Positions 17,733-28,711 of a stretch of 64,000 nt of DNA are shown in pieces. The position numbers were made by a program, and so were the translations under genes. The notes beneath the pieces were generated by a model that made no database searches, was not told the DNA's origin, and saw nothing but the letters and a program-made list of their open reading frames with translations. The DNA is taken from assembly GCF_003335215.1 (NCBI RefSeq), contig NZ_QPGB01000004.1, positions 1 to 64,000 of the forward strand, written 5' to 3'. Within the stretch, counting starts at the first letter, position 1. The number at the start of each line of letters is the position of its first letter. The DNA is from Parvibium lacunae (GTDB lineage: Bacteria > Pseudomonadota > Gammaproteobacteria > Burkholderiales > Burkholderiaceae_D).

Positions 17733-18515
17733 ATGTTACGCATCATCTCGCTGAATCTCAATGGGATTCGTTCTGCTGCCAAAAAAGGCTGGCTTGATTG
17801 GCTAGCCAAACAACAGGCAGATATTCTGTGTGTACAAGAGCTAAAAGCCCAAGCCGGTGATATGCAGCCCGCTTTCTTGGCACCGCATGGCTTGCAGGGC
17901 GCCTTTCATTATGCTGAAAAAAAGGGATACAGCGGGGTTGGCTTGTATAGCCGGCAGGCACCCCACGCCACCCGGATTGGCTTCGATGGGGGTGAATTTG
18001 ACGCTGAAGGCCGTTACGTTGAAGCCGATTTTGGTGCCTATCTCGTGGTGAGCGTTTACTTCCCATCAGGGTCTAGCTCTGAAGAACGCCAACAAGCCAA
18101 ATTTCGGTTTCTTGAGGCGTTCTTTCCCCACCTCAAAAACTTGCTCGCCCGTGGCAAAGAAATCATTCTCTGTGGCGACCTCAACATTGCGCATCAGGAA
18201 ATTGACCTGAAAAACTGGAAAGGTAATCTGAAAAACTCAGGTTTCTTACCTGAAGAGCGCGCCTGGATGACGCAAGTGCTACGGGAGCTTGGTTTTGTGG
18301 ACGTCTATCGGCAGCTCTATCCAAACGCCGAAGGCGACGCCTACACATGGTGGAGTAACCGTGGCCAAGCCTGGGCCAATAATGTTGGGTGGCGCATTGA
18401 TTATCAGCTCGCCACCCCGGCGCTTGCCAAGACCGCACAACAAGCCACCGTCTATAAAGATCAACGCTTTTCTGACCATGCGCCACTGATTATCGACTAC
18501 GCAACGACGTGGTAA
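17733..18515 (+). CDS. xth: Exodeoxyribonuclease III (AP endonuclease, ExoA/Xth family)
   Basis: 260 aa. N-terminal [17 protein letters not shown], metal ligand [26 protein letters not shown] and terminal [11 protein letters not shown] motifs of the EEP nuclease fold. Cuts at abasic sites and degrades 3' ends in base excision repair. Followed after 34 bp by the AmpG-like permease. Confidence 0.96.
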   Translation: MLRIISLNLNGIRSAAKKGWLDWLAKQQADILCVQELKAQAGDMQPAFLAPHGLQGAFHYAEKKGYSGVGLYSRQAPHATRIGFDGGEFDAEGRYVEADFGAYLVVSVYFPSGSSSEERQQAKFRFLEAFFPHLKNLLARGKEIILCGDLNIAHQEIDLKNWKGNLKNSGFLPEERAWMTQVLRELGFVDVYRQLYPNAEGDAYTWWSNRGQAWANNVGWRIDYQLATPALAKTAQQATVYKDQRFSDHAPLIIDYATTW

Positions 18516-18549
18516 GCCTCGTCACCCACTTGCCCCCTGTCAACTACCC

Positions 18550-20085
18550 ATGATGTCATTCCCCCCCGTTTTCATGCAGTTTATTCAGCACCTGCAGCAG
18601 CATCGGCTCATGCGCTTAGGCGCGGTGCTGCTGCTTGGGTTTAGTAGCGGCTTACCGCTTGCCCTAACCGGCCAAGCCATGCAAGCGTGGCTGACGGTTG
18701 ATGGGGTCGATATGGCCACCATCGGCCTATTCAGCCTGGTTGGTTTGCCCTATACCTTCAAGTTTTTGTGGGCGCCTTTAATGGATCGCTTTGAGTTGCC
18801 ATGGTTGGGGCGGCGGCGCGGTTGGCTCGTTTTAACGCAATTAGGGCTGGCCGTCATTCTAGCGATGCTGAGCCATCTGCAACCCGCGACAGACACGCAA
18901 CTGTTTGCGCTGTTAGCCCTCCTGGTCGCTTTTTTATCGGCCTCGCAAGACGTCGTGGTAGATGCCTATCGAACCGATTGTCTGAGCGCGCCTGAACGCG
19001 GGTTAGGCGCCTCACTGAGTGTCTTTGGTTATCGCTTGGCGATGATCGTGTCGGGCGGAATTGCCCTTATTTGGGCCGACCCAGTGCAAGGCTTCGGCTG
19101 GGGTTGGGGCCAGGTCTATCAGGTAATGGCCGGCATCATGCTGTTGGCCTGTGCGCTCTCGTTGTGCCTGTTACCGCCGCTACCCCACCATTTACGTGCT
19201 CCCGCTAGTGCGGCACAACATGACTTACGAGGATTTGTGGCGGTCCTCATCACCGTGCTGATTGGCTACCAAATGACCCAGCACCTGTTTACGCCATTGA
19301 TGAAATTTTGCTTTACTGCGCCCAAATGGGCGAATTTGGCGGCCCTCTTGCTGGGGGTCATGCTCACCTTGCCGCTAGTCTTGAAAGTCGCTCGGTGGGC
19401 GCGCTTTGAGACCTTTAACCAATCATTGCATCAATATTTTAGCCAACCCGCCGCCCTGAGTTTCATGCTACTCATCATCTTGTACAAACTCGGGGATGCC
19501 TTTGCAGGTTCCTTAACCACCCCTTTCCTGATTAAGGCACTGGGCTTCACCCAAGCCGAGGTGGGCGTGGTGAATAAAATTATTGGCATTTGGATGACGA
19601 TTATTGGAGCACTGCTTGGTGGCACGCTCATGCTCTGGCTTGGCTTGTTCCGGGCACTGTGGCTGTTTGGTTTACTACAACTCCTGTCTAACCTCGGTTT
19701 TTATTGGCTGGCAACCCAGGGCAAAGGGGCCTGGGGCGGGATCGACCTACCGGCTTTTGATTGGGTCATTATTGCGCTCAAACAAGCGACTCCGGTCGAT
19801 TATCTGCTGGTAACTGTGATTGCCTTTGAAAATATCACCGGGGGCATGGGCACAGCGGCATTTGTGGCCTTGCTCACCTCCCTGTGCCATCAGCAGTTTA
19901 GTGCAACACAATACGCCCTACTGTCTGCGTTTGCGGCAATTGGACGCGTCTGGGTTGGCCCTGTCGCCGGTGTTCTAGCAGAAAGTATCGGCTGGCCGGT
20001 TTTCTTTTTAGTCTCGATTGCGCTCGCTCTCCCCGGATTGGCGATGCTCTGGCCGATGCGGCGCAAAATTCAGGCCCTGGCCTGA
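18550..20085 (+). CDS. ampG: AmpG-family MFS muropeptide permease
   Basis: 511 aa, about 12-14 membrane helices. N-terminal GFSSGLPLALTGQAMQAWL, LVGLPYTFKFLWAPLMDRF and RRRGWLVLTQLGL are the AmpG signature, as is SASQDVVVDAYRTD. Imports GlcNAc-anhydroMurNAc peptides for peptidoglycan recycling. The C-terminal half also fits (GGMGTAAFVALLTSLC). No ampC or ampR nearby, so a recycling role is most likely. Confidence 0.92.
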   Translation: MMSFPPVFMQFIQHLQQHRLMRLGAVLLLGFSSGLPLALTGQAMQAWLTVDGVDMATIGLFSLVGLPYTFKFLWAPLMDRFELPWLGRRRGWLVLTQLGLAVILAMLSHLQPATDTQLFALLALLVAFLSASQDVVVDAYRTDCLSAPERGLGASLSVFGYRLAMIVSGGIALIWADPVQGFGWGWGQVYQVMAGIMLLACALSLCLLPPLPHHLRAPASAAQHDLRGFVAVLITVLIGYQMTQHLFTPLMKFCFTAPKWANLAALLLGVMLTLPLVLKVARWARFETFNQSLHQYFSQPAALSFMLLIILYKLGDAFAGSLTTPFLIKALGFTQAEVGVVNKIIGIWMTIIGALLGGTLMLWLGLFRALWLFGLLQLLSNLGFYWLATQGKGAWGGIDLPAFDWVIIALKQATPVDYLLVTVIAFENITGGMGTAAFVALLTSLCHQQFSATQYALLSAFAAIGRVWVGPVAGVLAESIGWPVFFLVSIALALPGLAMLWPMRRKIQALA

Positions 20086-20114
20086 TAAAATGCGCTTTTG
20101 TTTCTTTTTACTGA

Positions 20115-21464
<1,350 letters not shown>

Positions 21465-21535
21465 TAATTTGCCACTACGCGGTACGATAGTGATAAGTGC
21501 ATAGGATCGCACGGATACGGAACAGGGGGTTCGCC

Positions 21536-21922
21536 ATGAAAATTGGCTCAATCTATGCCGCTATATTGGCCCTGCTGTTCATCTATCTCAGTGTGCGCAC
21601 AATTCGCACTCGACGTAGCCTGCGGATCAGTCTGGGCCATGCGGAAAATGCCGTTATGTTAAGAGCGATTCGTGCCCACGCTAACTTTTCTGAATATGTC
21701 CCTTTTGCCCTGATTTTGCTCTTCCTCGCCGAGAATGGTGGGGCCAACGCATGGTTTATACACATACTGGGCATGATGCTTGTGATCGCAAGGGCCCTGC
21801 ATGCTTATGGAGTTAGCCGTGAACCTGAAACGTTTACGTTTAGAGTCAGTGGCATGGCTCTCACTTTCAGTGTCTTAGGCTTCAGCACTGCTTATTTGCT
21901 CATCTCTGCAACAGTAAATTGA
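21536..21922 (+). CDS. MAPEG-family membrane protein
   Basis: 128 aa from ATG at 21536. Four hydrophobic helices, with the MAPEG motif RAIRAHANFSEYVPFALIL, ALHAYGVSREP and a GMALTFSVLG last helix. Related to YecN-type inner-membrane proteins and glutathione-S-transferase-like eicosanoid enzymes. Role in bacteria unclear. It sits between argG and a second argG 3' remnant, so it probably arrived with a DNA exchange at this spot. Confidence 0.9.
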   Translation: MKIGSIYAAILALLFIYLSVRTIRTRRSLRISLGHAENAVMLRAIRAHANFSEYVPFALILLFLAENGGANAWFIHILGMMLVIARALHAYGVSREPETFTFRVSGMALTFSVLGFSTAYLLISATVN

Positions 21923-21965
21923 GCAGACGATCTGGCATGCGGCTGGACATATTTAGATAATAGCT

Positions 21966-22040
21966 AGAAACTCGGTGTTTACGTCAAGTCTGGCTTACTG
22001 GGTCGTAGCGGCAATGGCAGCTTGGCGCCGTTACGGGGCC
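21966..22040 (+). pseudogene. Remnant of a second argG 3' end
   Basis: Aligns with argG 21373-21448 with about 84% identity by eye and one 1-nt gap. Read in the argG frame it gives [20 protein letters not shown] against [20 protein letters not shown]. The first six differing codons are all synonymous (for example CTG/CTC, TCC/TCT, CTT/TTA), so the copy descends from a functional but diverged argG. The remaining gap (21923-22123) holds nothing else recognised. Confidence 0.85.
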
Positions 22041-22123
22041 GGATAAAGAGTAACTCGCTTCGATTGATTGTGAATATGTCAGTAGTTGCCTAACATCGCT
22101 TCATGCAGAATAGGCAGCAAACG

Positions 22124-22390
<267 letters not shown>

Positions 22391-22412
22391 TCACTATCGA
22401 TCGGTGCGGCGC

Positions 22413-22901
22413 TTAAGCGGTTGTCTCGGCCAGTTTTTTATGGAGCCATTCTTCGACAGAGGGAAAGACGAATTTGCTGACATCCCCCCCCAAGCGGGCG
22501 ATTTCGCGCACGATAGTGCCAGAGATAAACTGGTATTGATCAGAAGGGGTTAAGAACAGCGTTTCAACGTCGGGCATCATGTAACGATTCATCCCCGCCA
22601 TTTGGAATTCAAATTCGAAGTCAGACACTGCGCGCAAACCCCGCACAATAATTTTGGCCCCTTGGGCGCGAACAAAATCTTTTAATAACCCGGAAAAGCT
22701 GAGAACGTCGACATTGTTGTAATGTCCCAGCACTTCCTGAGCAATGTGGCAACGCTCAGTCAAGGTAAAAAATGGGCGTTTATTTTGGCTGTCTGCCACG
22801 CCCACCACGACTTTGTCGAACAGTTTGGAGGCGCGGCGAACAAGGTCTTCATGCCCCCGGGTGAGTGGATCAAAGGTGCCAGGATAGACCGCAATCGTCA
22901 T
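22413..22901 (-). CDS. coaD: Phosphopantetheine adenylyltransferase
   Basis: 162 aa from ATG at 22901, which gives the family start [20 protein letters not shown]; the earlier start adds ten unrelated residues. Nucleotidyltransferase motif [44 protein letters not shown] and [10 protein letters not shown] are complete. Fourth step of CoA synthesis. Confidence 0.97.
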   Translation of the reverse strand: MTIAVYPGTFDPLTRGHEDLVRRASKLFDKVVVGVADSQNKRPFFTLTERCHIAQEVLGHYNNVDVLSFSGLLKDFVRAQGAKIIVRGLRAVSDFEFEFQMAGMNRYMMPDVETLFLTPSDQYQFISGTIVREIARLGGDVSKFVFPSVEEWLHKKLAETTA

Positions 22902-22937
22902 ACAGTGCTTTCTGTCGGCTCGCTGCTGCAAAAACTA

Positions 22938-23534
22938 TCAGCGAGATAACTCAGGTTGAAATTGCAGCAAATGATAATGCACTTGGCCCGCTTTGTCAGA
23001 GCGCAGTGTCTGAAAGGGCTCTAAGGCGGGCGGCGGAAGCAAGTTAGGTAAAGGGGCCTCGCACTCAACATAGACCCAACCGCCCGGCATCAAGGCAGCG
23101 GCCAAGTGTGGCCAGACTCGTGCTAACCAACCTTGTTCGTAAGGCGGGTCGAGCAAAATCAGGTTATAGCTGGCATGTGCTTGGGCCAACGTTTGCAGCG
23201 CGTCTTGCGGCCTAAGCTGCACGTGGGCAGCATTCAGCTTTTGTAAAGTCTGCTGTAACTGCTTGATTGCTTGTGGCTGGGTTTCATTCAACACCACTTG
23301 CCCCGCGCCCCGCGAAGCAAACTCCAGCCCCAAGGCCCCTGTCCCCGCGAAAAGGTCGAGCACCACCAGGCTCGGCCAGTTTTGTTGGCACTGGTGTGCC
23401 ATCCAATTAGCCAATGTCTCCCGCACCCGGTCTGGGGTGGGTCGCAGCCCTGGCAAGGAGGGTATAGGCAGCAAACGCCGCTTCCATTGCCCGCCAATAA
23501 TCCTAATCTGCTGGGGGGGAGCAGGGCGTGTCAC
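22938..23534 (-). CDS. rsmD: 16S rRNA (guanine966-N2)-methyltransferase
   Basis: 198 aa. RIIGGQWKRRLLPIPSLPGL and RPTPDRVRETLANWM start, motif I VLDLFAGTGALGLEFASRGA and catalytic LLDPPYEQG. Methylates G966 of 16S rRNA. Its ATG overlaps the upstream peptidase stop by 4 bp. Confidence 0.95.
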   Translation of the reverse strand: MTRPAPPQQIRIIGGQWKRRLLPIPSLPGLRPTPDRVRETLANWMAHQCQQNWPSLVVLDLFAGTGALGLEFASRGAGQVVLNETQPQAIKQLQQTLQKLNAAHVQLRPQDALQTLAQAHASYNLILLDPPYEQGWLARVWPHLAAALMPGGWVYVECEAPLPNLLPPPALEPFQTLRSDKAGQVHYHLLQFQPELSR

Positions 23535-24886
23535 TGCGCCCCCACGATCACGGTAACCAACTGTTCTAGCCTGACTTTGCGCTGAAACGCCGCACGAACA
23601 TCAGCCAACGACACACGCTCGATCTGGCGCGGCCAATCGTCCAAATAATTTAGCGGCAGCCCATAAAAGCCAATTACAGCCAGCTGTTCCAGCAATTTAC
23701 GATTGCTATCAATGCGCAGCGGGAAGCCATTGATTAGGTTGGCTTTTGCTGCGCGTAATTCGGCTTGGGTGGGGCCTTCACGCAGAAAAGTCTCAAGGGT
23801 GTCACGGGTCACTTGCAACGCCAGTTGTGCCTGTTCTTTTTTCGTTTGCAGGCCAATTTGAAATGGTCCGGGTATGGCTTGTGGACTGAATGCGCTATAC
23901 ACGCTGTATGCCAGCCCGCGCTTATCACGCACTTCCGCCATGAGGCGCGAGGCAAAGCCGCCCCCACCGAGGATGTAGTTGCCGACCTGAAGGGCGAAAA
24001 AATCCGGATCGCCACGCACCAAACTGGGCAAGCCAAGGGCGAGGTGGGCTTGGCTGGCGGGGTGGGGCAGGGTTTCTATGCCTGGCTGCGGGGTGGGGGC
24101 AACTGCCGGTGTGCTGGTCTGTGCAGCGGGTAGGGCTTGGGGTAAGTCTGCCGTTAACTGCTCGGCAATTTGCTCTGCCTCGGCCCGGCTGATCTGTCCA
24201 ATCAAGGTCACGACCGCCCGCTGCGCAGTGTAGTGCTGCTGATGAAAACGTTGAATATCTTCAATACTGACGTTAGCTACCGTCGTCACCGTGGGGCGAC
24301 GGCCATAAGGATGGTCTGGATACAGTCGTGCAGCAAACCGCCGTTCCAAGATACTTTCGGGTTTGGTATCAGCATCACGCAGGGTCGCCATCAAGTTGGT
24401 TTTTTCGCGTGCCAATAACTCGGCGGGAAAGATGGGGCGCTGCACGATGCTGGCCAGTAACGCAATGGCCTGCTGGCGTTCGGTCGGGCGTGACAGGGTG
24501 CGTAATTGAATACTGACACGTTCCATGCCGGGGCTGGCGCTCAATTGAGCGCCGATATCCGCAAAGGCATCGGCCAGTTGCGCTTCGGTTAAAGGCTGTA
24601 GCGTGGCGGTATTGGCTGCACGATGTTGCACACCCTTATCAAGCATTTCTAGCGTTAAGCCTGCCACCCCAACCTTATCGGCGGGGGCATAACGACCCCC
24701 TGCATCAAAATCAAGATTGATATCGAGCATGGGAATCGTCGGGGCAGCAACAAACAGCACTTTACTGCCGGCACGTGTCTGCCAAGTCTCAATAGGCAAT
24801 TTGGCATGGGCAGCCGCGCTAAACAGCCCACCAAGGCTGCTGGTGCAAGCGATTAAACAGAGCGATAAAAAACGGGGGAAGTTCAT
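23531..24886 (-). CDS. M16-family peptidase-like protein lacking the zinc motif
   Basis: 451 aa from ATG at 24886, preferred because it starts a signal peptide (MNFPRFLSLCLIACTSS to AAAHA). Two M16 domains. At the place of the HxxEH zinc motif there is AGLTLEMLDKGVQHRAANTA, with no His-x-x-Glu-His, so it should be catalytically inactive. The partner at 24917-26425 has HVLEH. As in mitochondrial processing peptidase and PqqF-like or Sphingomonas two-subunit M16 enzymes, the two likely form a heterodimer in the periplasm. Substrate unknown. Confidence 0.9.
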   Translation of the reverse strand: MNFPRFLSLCLIACTSSLGGLFSAAAHAKLPIETWQTRAGSKVLFVAAPTIPMLDINLDFDAGGRYAPADKVGVAGLTLEMLDKGVQHRAANTATLQPLTEAQLADAFADIGAQLSASPGMERVSIQLRTLSRPTERQQAIALLASIVQRPIFPAELLAREKTNLMATLRDADTKPESILERRFAARLYPDHPYGRRPTVTTVANVSIEDIQRFHQQHYTAQRAVVTLIGQISRAEAEQIAEQLTADLPQALPAAQTSTPAVAPTPQPGIETLPHPASQAHLALGLPSLVRGDPDFFALQVGNYILGGGGFASRLMAEVRDKRGLAYSVYSAFSPQAIPGPFQIGLQTKKEQAQLALQVTRDTLETFLREGPTQAELRAAKANLINGFPLRIDSNRKLLEQLAVIGFYGLPLNYLDDWPRQIERVSLADVRAAFQRKVRLEQLVTVIVGAQ

Positions 24887-24916
24887 GGTGTCTACCGGTA
24901 GTGGATGCAACAAAGA

Positions 24917-26425
24917 TCAATGGCGAAAGTTAGGCCGGCTTTTTGCCCGTGTCTTACTCGGATTCGCGGGGTCAATCGGCTCAGGCACCAGCTCACCAAT
25001 GGTGAGGTGCGCATCAATAAAGTAGTTACGCGCAACCGCTTGTACTTGTGCCGGGGTCACGGCACGAATCTTCTCTAACAGTCGATCACTGGCCGTGTGG
25101 GGAATGCCGGTCATTTCAAGTTGCATGATTTCCATCGCTTGGCCCATGTTTGAGTCTTGCTTATACACCCGTGCTGCAATCAATTGGGCTTTCACTCGCT
25201 GCAGCTCTTCTTCGCGGATGCCTTGTTGCGCAATTTGGGTAATCTGGGCGCGCAAGGCTTGTTCGAGGTCGGCCACTGTTTTGCCCGGTGCAGGGGAGCC
25301 ATCCAGGTAAAACAACGCAGGACCGCGTGCAGTACTGTCATAACTGGCGCCAGCATTCAAGGCAATCTTGTCGTTACGAACCAAATTAGCGGTTAGACGG
25401 GCGCCCTCATAACCATCCAAAATGGCACTCAACACGCTTAATGCGTAAACATCGTTATCTTGCTCGATATCGCGTAACACGGGCACTTTCCAGGCCATGA
25501 GTAAGTAAGGCGTTTCAGCCGGGCCATGCACTTGCACTCGCCGTAAACCAAGCTGCGCCGGTTCTTGCTGAGGTTTACGAGGAGGGAGCGCCTTGCGTGG
25601 CCAGCGCCCATAAGTCTGCTGGGCAAGCGCCAATACCTCTGCCGCCCGCACATCGCCCACCACTATCACGGTGGCATTGTTCGGCGCATACCAATCTTGA
25701 TACCAGCGGCGCGCATCCGCCACGGTCATTGCTTCCAGATCACTCATCCAACCGACAATAGGGGCGTGGTAAGGCGATGCGGTGAAGGCGGTTGCCATCA
25801 GGGTTTCAAAAAGCTGGCTCTTGGGTTTGTCGTCGGTGCGCCAGCGACGCTCTTCCATCACCACTTTGATTTCTTGTGCAAATTCTTTTTCGCTTAATAC
25901 CAGGTTGTGCATGCGATCTGCTTCGAGTGCCATCACTTGCGGTAAATAGCGTTTATGCACCTGTTGGAAATAGGCGGTGAAATCGGTTGAGGTGAAGGCA
26001 TTTTCACGGCCCCCCATGGCGGCGACGCGTTTAGAAAACTCGCCAGGTTTTATCGTTCGGGTGCCCTTAAACATCATGTGTTCTAGCACATGCGCGACGC
26101 CTGTGGTGCCATTCGTTTCATCGATTGAGCCAGCTTTGTACCAAACCATATGGACCACCGTGGGCGCTCGGGGGTCTTCTTTGACGATCAGGTTTAAGCC
26201 GTTGGGCAGGGTCGCGACATGGGTACCAGCAACCGTTTTCGTTAAGGTAGTGGCGTGAGCAGGGGTGCTGAAGCAGCCCAGCGAAAACAAGCTGAATAGG
26301 CTTAAACCTAACCACGTTAGCAGGCTTTTTGACCTAGTATTGCGCCGCCGATTAACGCGGGCTTGGTTTACTGTCAGCGGCTGCGGGGCCATGGCTTGTG
26401 AGGGCCAAGCAACGAATCTCGACAT
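24917..26425 (-). CDS. Periplasmic M16-family zinc metallopeptidase
   Basis: 502 aa. AAGGA precedes the ATG. An N-terminal hydrophobic segment (LLTWLGLSLFSLFSLGCFST, ending PAHA) is a signal peptide after a long, basic leader. Zinc motif HVLEH at 112-116, MMFKGTRTIKPGEFSKRVAA and the distal Glu in VVMEERRWRTDD. The C-terminal domain has the R/Y substrate-pocket pair region (TARGPALFYLDGSPAPGKT). First gene of a five-gene operon with the inactive M16 partner, rsmD, coaD and ferredoxin. Divergent from ftsY. Confidence 0.93.
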   Translation of the reverse strand: MSRFVAWPSQAMAPQPLTVNQARVNRRRNTRSKSLLTWLGLSLFSLFSLGCFSTPAHATTLTKTVAGTHVATLPNGLNLIVKEDPRAPTVVHMVWYKAGSIDETNGTTGVAHVLEHMMFKGTRTIKPGEFSKRVAAMGGRENAFTSTDFTAYFQQVHKRYLPQVMALEADRMHNLVLSEKEFAQEIKVVMEERRWRTDDKPKSQLFETLMATAFTASPYHAPIVGWMSDLEAMTVADARRWYQDWYAPNNATVIVVGDVRAAEVLALAQQTYGRWPRKALPPRKPQQEPAQLGLRRVQVHGPAETPYLLMAWKVPVLRDIEQDNDVYALSVLSAILDGYEGARLTANLVRNDKIALNAGASYDSTARGPALFYLDGSPAPGKTVADLEQALRAQITQIAQQGIREEELQRVKAQLIAARVYKQDSNMGQAMEIMQLEMTGIPHTASDRLLEKIRAVTPAQVQAVARNYFIDAHLTIGELVPEPIDPANPSKTRAKSRPNFRH

Positions 26426-26488
26426 GCTTTGTCCTTAATTGCAATTAGAATGCGAAATATAAGATAACACCATTGAGAATATCTAAGT

Positions 26489-27517
26489 ATGTTTAGTTTC
26501 TTCAAACGTAAAAATGTAAATAAAGATGTCAATGTGCAGGGGGAGGTAACCGCCGAACCAGCGCCAGTAGCTGCGCCCGCACGGGGCATGAATGCTGCTA
26601 GCAGTGGTACTTGGTTTAGCCGTTTGCGTACCGGCCTGAGTAAAACGCGCAATCAACTTGCTGGGTTATTCAGTGGCGCCCAGATTGATGATGTGCTTTA
26701 TGAAGAACTCGAATCTGCGCTCTTGCTCAGTGATGCTGGCGTAGAAGCGACACAACGCCTGCTCAAGCAACTCCAGCAGCGGGTAAGGGAGCAAAACCTG
26801 ACCGATGGCCCACAAGTCAAAGCGGCCTTGCGAGAATTACTGATTGAGCTCTTACAGCCGTTGGCGAAAGGGCTAGAAATTGACCAACCCGGCCCCCGCG
26901 TATGGATGCTGTGCGGCGTGAATGGCGCGGGCAAGACCACCACCATCGGTAAATTAACCCATCACTTGCATGCGGCGGAGAAAAAAGTCTTGTTAGCTGC
27001 TGGTGATACGTTTCGCGCTGCGGCACGCGAGCAACTGGTCGCCTGGGGGGAACGCAATCAGGTGGCGGTGATCGCGCAAGAACAGGGAGACCCCGCCGCG
27101 GTCGCTTTCGACGCGGTTCAGGCCGGCAAAGCGCGAGGGATGGATGTGGTGCTAATTGACACTGCTGGTCGCTTACCGACCCAACTACATTTGATGGAAG
27201 AAATCAAAAAAATTCAACGGGTGCTAGAAAAAGCCAGCACACAAACCGGCTTGAGTCAGCCTGCCCCGCATGAAGTGCTGCTGGTGATTGATGGTAATAC
27301 TGGCCAGAATGCGCTCCAGCAAGTCAAAGCCTTTGATGAAGCGCTTGGACTCACCGGCCTGATTGTGACCAAACTCGACGGCAGCGCCAAAGGCGGGGTT
27401 CTCGCTGCCATCGCCTGCCAACGCCCGGTGCCGGTGTACTACATTGGCGTGGGCGAAAGCTTGGAAGACTTGCAGCCATTTGATCCGGCGGCGTTTGTGG
27501 ATGCGTTGCTAGATTAA
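26489..27517 (+). CDS. ftsY: Signal recognition particle receptor FtsY
   Basis: 342 aa. Short acidic/basic N-terminal A domain, then the NG domain: GVNGAGKTTTIGKLTHHL, AGDTFRAAAREQL, DTAGRLPTQLHLMEE, TKLDGSAKGGVL and YIGVGESLEDLQPF. GTPase that docks SRP-ribosome complexes at the membrane. The A domain is short compared with E. coli. The end is 8 bp from the convergent GST gene. Confidence 0.97.
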   Translation: MFSFFKRKNVNKDVNVQGEVTAEPAPVAAPARGMNAASSGTWFSRLRTGLSKTRNQLAGLFSGAQIDDVLYEELESALLLSDAGVEATQRLLKQLQQRVREQNLTDGPQVKAALRELLIELLQPLAKGLEIDQPGPRVWMLCGVNGAGKTTTIGKLTHHLHAAEKKVLLAAGDTFRAAAREQLVAWGERNQVAVIAQEQGDPAAVAFDAVQAGKARGMDVVLIDTAGRLPTQLHLMEEIKKIQRVLEKASTQTGLSQPAPHEVLLVIDGNTGQNALQQVKAFDEALGLTGLIVTKLDGSAKGGVLAAIACQRPVPVYYIGVGESLEDLQPFDPAAFVDALLD

Positions 27518-27524
27518 ACGCAAG

Positions 27525-28151
27525 TTAATTTTTGACCGCTGCGTCAATCAACCGCAGCCAAGCCTGCACATGGGGATGTTGCCACTGTTGCTGTGCATAG
27601 TGCGCTAGGGCCTCAGGCAGCGGATCACCATTGCAGCATAAACGCTGCAGCATCACCGCCAGCTCGACATCGACCAATGACCAGTTAGCGAACACGTGCG
27701 GCTGGTTCGCACCAAGCAGTTGCTGGCAAACCGTAATCAACTTATCTGCTGCGGCTTGCGCATTGGCCGAGAGCGGCTGCGCCACGGTTTCTTGGTAGAA
27801 CACCACACGCGTGCTGCGTTCTTGCCGCAATACCTGCAAATCAGTGCGGATCCACGCCATGATCTGTCGGGCGCGTGCTCTTTCATGCACCGTTGACGGG
27901 TACAAGGCGGGTTGAGGATAACGCTCTTCCAGATACTCGATAATCGCTGTTGATTCTGTGAGCGCAAAGTCGCCGTCGACCAGCATGGGCACCCGCGCCG
28001 TCAGCGATTGTGTCGCATACGGAGTTTGATGCTGCTCGCCAGCTTCAAGGTCAATGGTTTTCAGCGTGAAGTCGCGCTGTTTTTCTCGTAGCGCGATAAA
28101 CACGGTCATGGCCCAAGGGCTCGAATAATCACTATCGACGTATAGTTTCAT
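27525..28151 (-). CDS. Glutathione S-transferase family protein
   Basis: 208 aa from ATG at 28151 (CGGGAGAGACAC before it). Thioredoxin-like N-domain MKLYVDSDYSSPWAMTVF, PMLVDGDFALTESTAIIEYL (glutathione-binding Glu-Ser) and an all-helical C-domain. The first-helix Ser (SSPW) is the probable thiol-activating residue, as in YfcF/GstA-type enzymes. Substrate unknown. Confidence 0.9.
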   Translation of the reverse strand: MKLYVDSDYSSPWAMTVFIALREKQRDFTLKTIDLEAGEQHQTPYATQSLTARVPMLVDGDFALTESTAIIEYLEERYPQPALYPSTVHERARARQIMAWIRTDLQVLRQERSTRVVFYQETVAQPLSANAQAAADKLITVCQQLLGANQPHVFANWSLVDVELAVMLQRLCCNGDPLPEALAHYAQQQWQHPHVQAWLRLIDAAVKN

Positions 28152-28199
28152 GTGTCTCTCCCGGTTGCGGCGAGTTGGTGACAATACCCTGATGCAGCG

Positions 28200-28559
28200 T
28201 TAGCGTGGCCAAGCGCTCGTGGAAAACGATGCAGCCAAGCGCGGTAAGGTATGCACCCGATACTGTACCGCTTGTAACCGCCGCCAAATGCGTTGCACCC
28301 AAGAAGCAGGCGGGCAGATCCGCAAACGCGCCGCCACGCCCAATCCTGGCAGCGCTTCAATCACGATGTGTCCTGCGCTTTTTACTTCATAAACAGACTG
28401 GCCAAATGCCATGTGTTTAGCGATGAAAATATCATCGGTCCGTCCGCTTTCGGTCAGCCAGACTTGACCCATCTCACACTCGATGCGCCAGCCACGAATA
28501 TTTTCTAAACTGAGGCAGTGCCCGACCGCTAACTCTTCAACCCAAAAAAACTCTTTCAT
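28200..28559 (-). CDS. DUF2917-domain protein
   Basis: 119 aa from ATG at 28559 with TAAGGAG upstream. Core LENIRGWRIECEMGQVWLTE followed by SGRTDDIFIAKHMAFGQS is the cupin-like DUF2917 signature. Function unknown; often found beside LysR or GcvA-like regulator genes. Divergent from such a gene here (152 bp apart), which probably controls it, and perhaps also the GST gene 48 bp downstream. Confidence 0.85.
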   Translation of the reverse strand: MKEFFWVEELAVGHCLSLENIRGWRIECEMGQVWLTESGRTDDIFIAKHMAFGQSVYEVKSAGHIVIEALPGLGVAARLRICPPASWVQRIWRRLQAVQYRVHTLPRLAASFSTSAWPR

Positions 28560-28711
28560 GCTAGGCTCCTTAAACAGCCTGGGTTTGCTCACACCAGCTG
28601 TTGAAATTGCAATTGACTGCGCTGAAAACCTGAATTTATTGAGATATTCGGCAATTTTTGTTGGCGACACAAACGATATCTTTTATTGCTATAAATTAGA
28701 ATTTCTATCTT

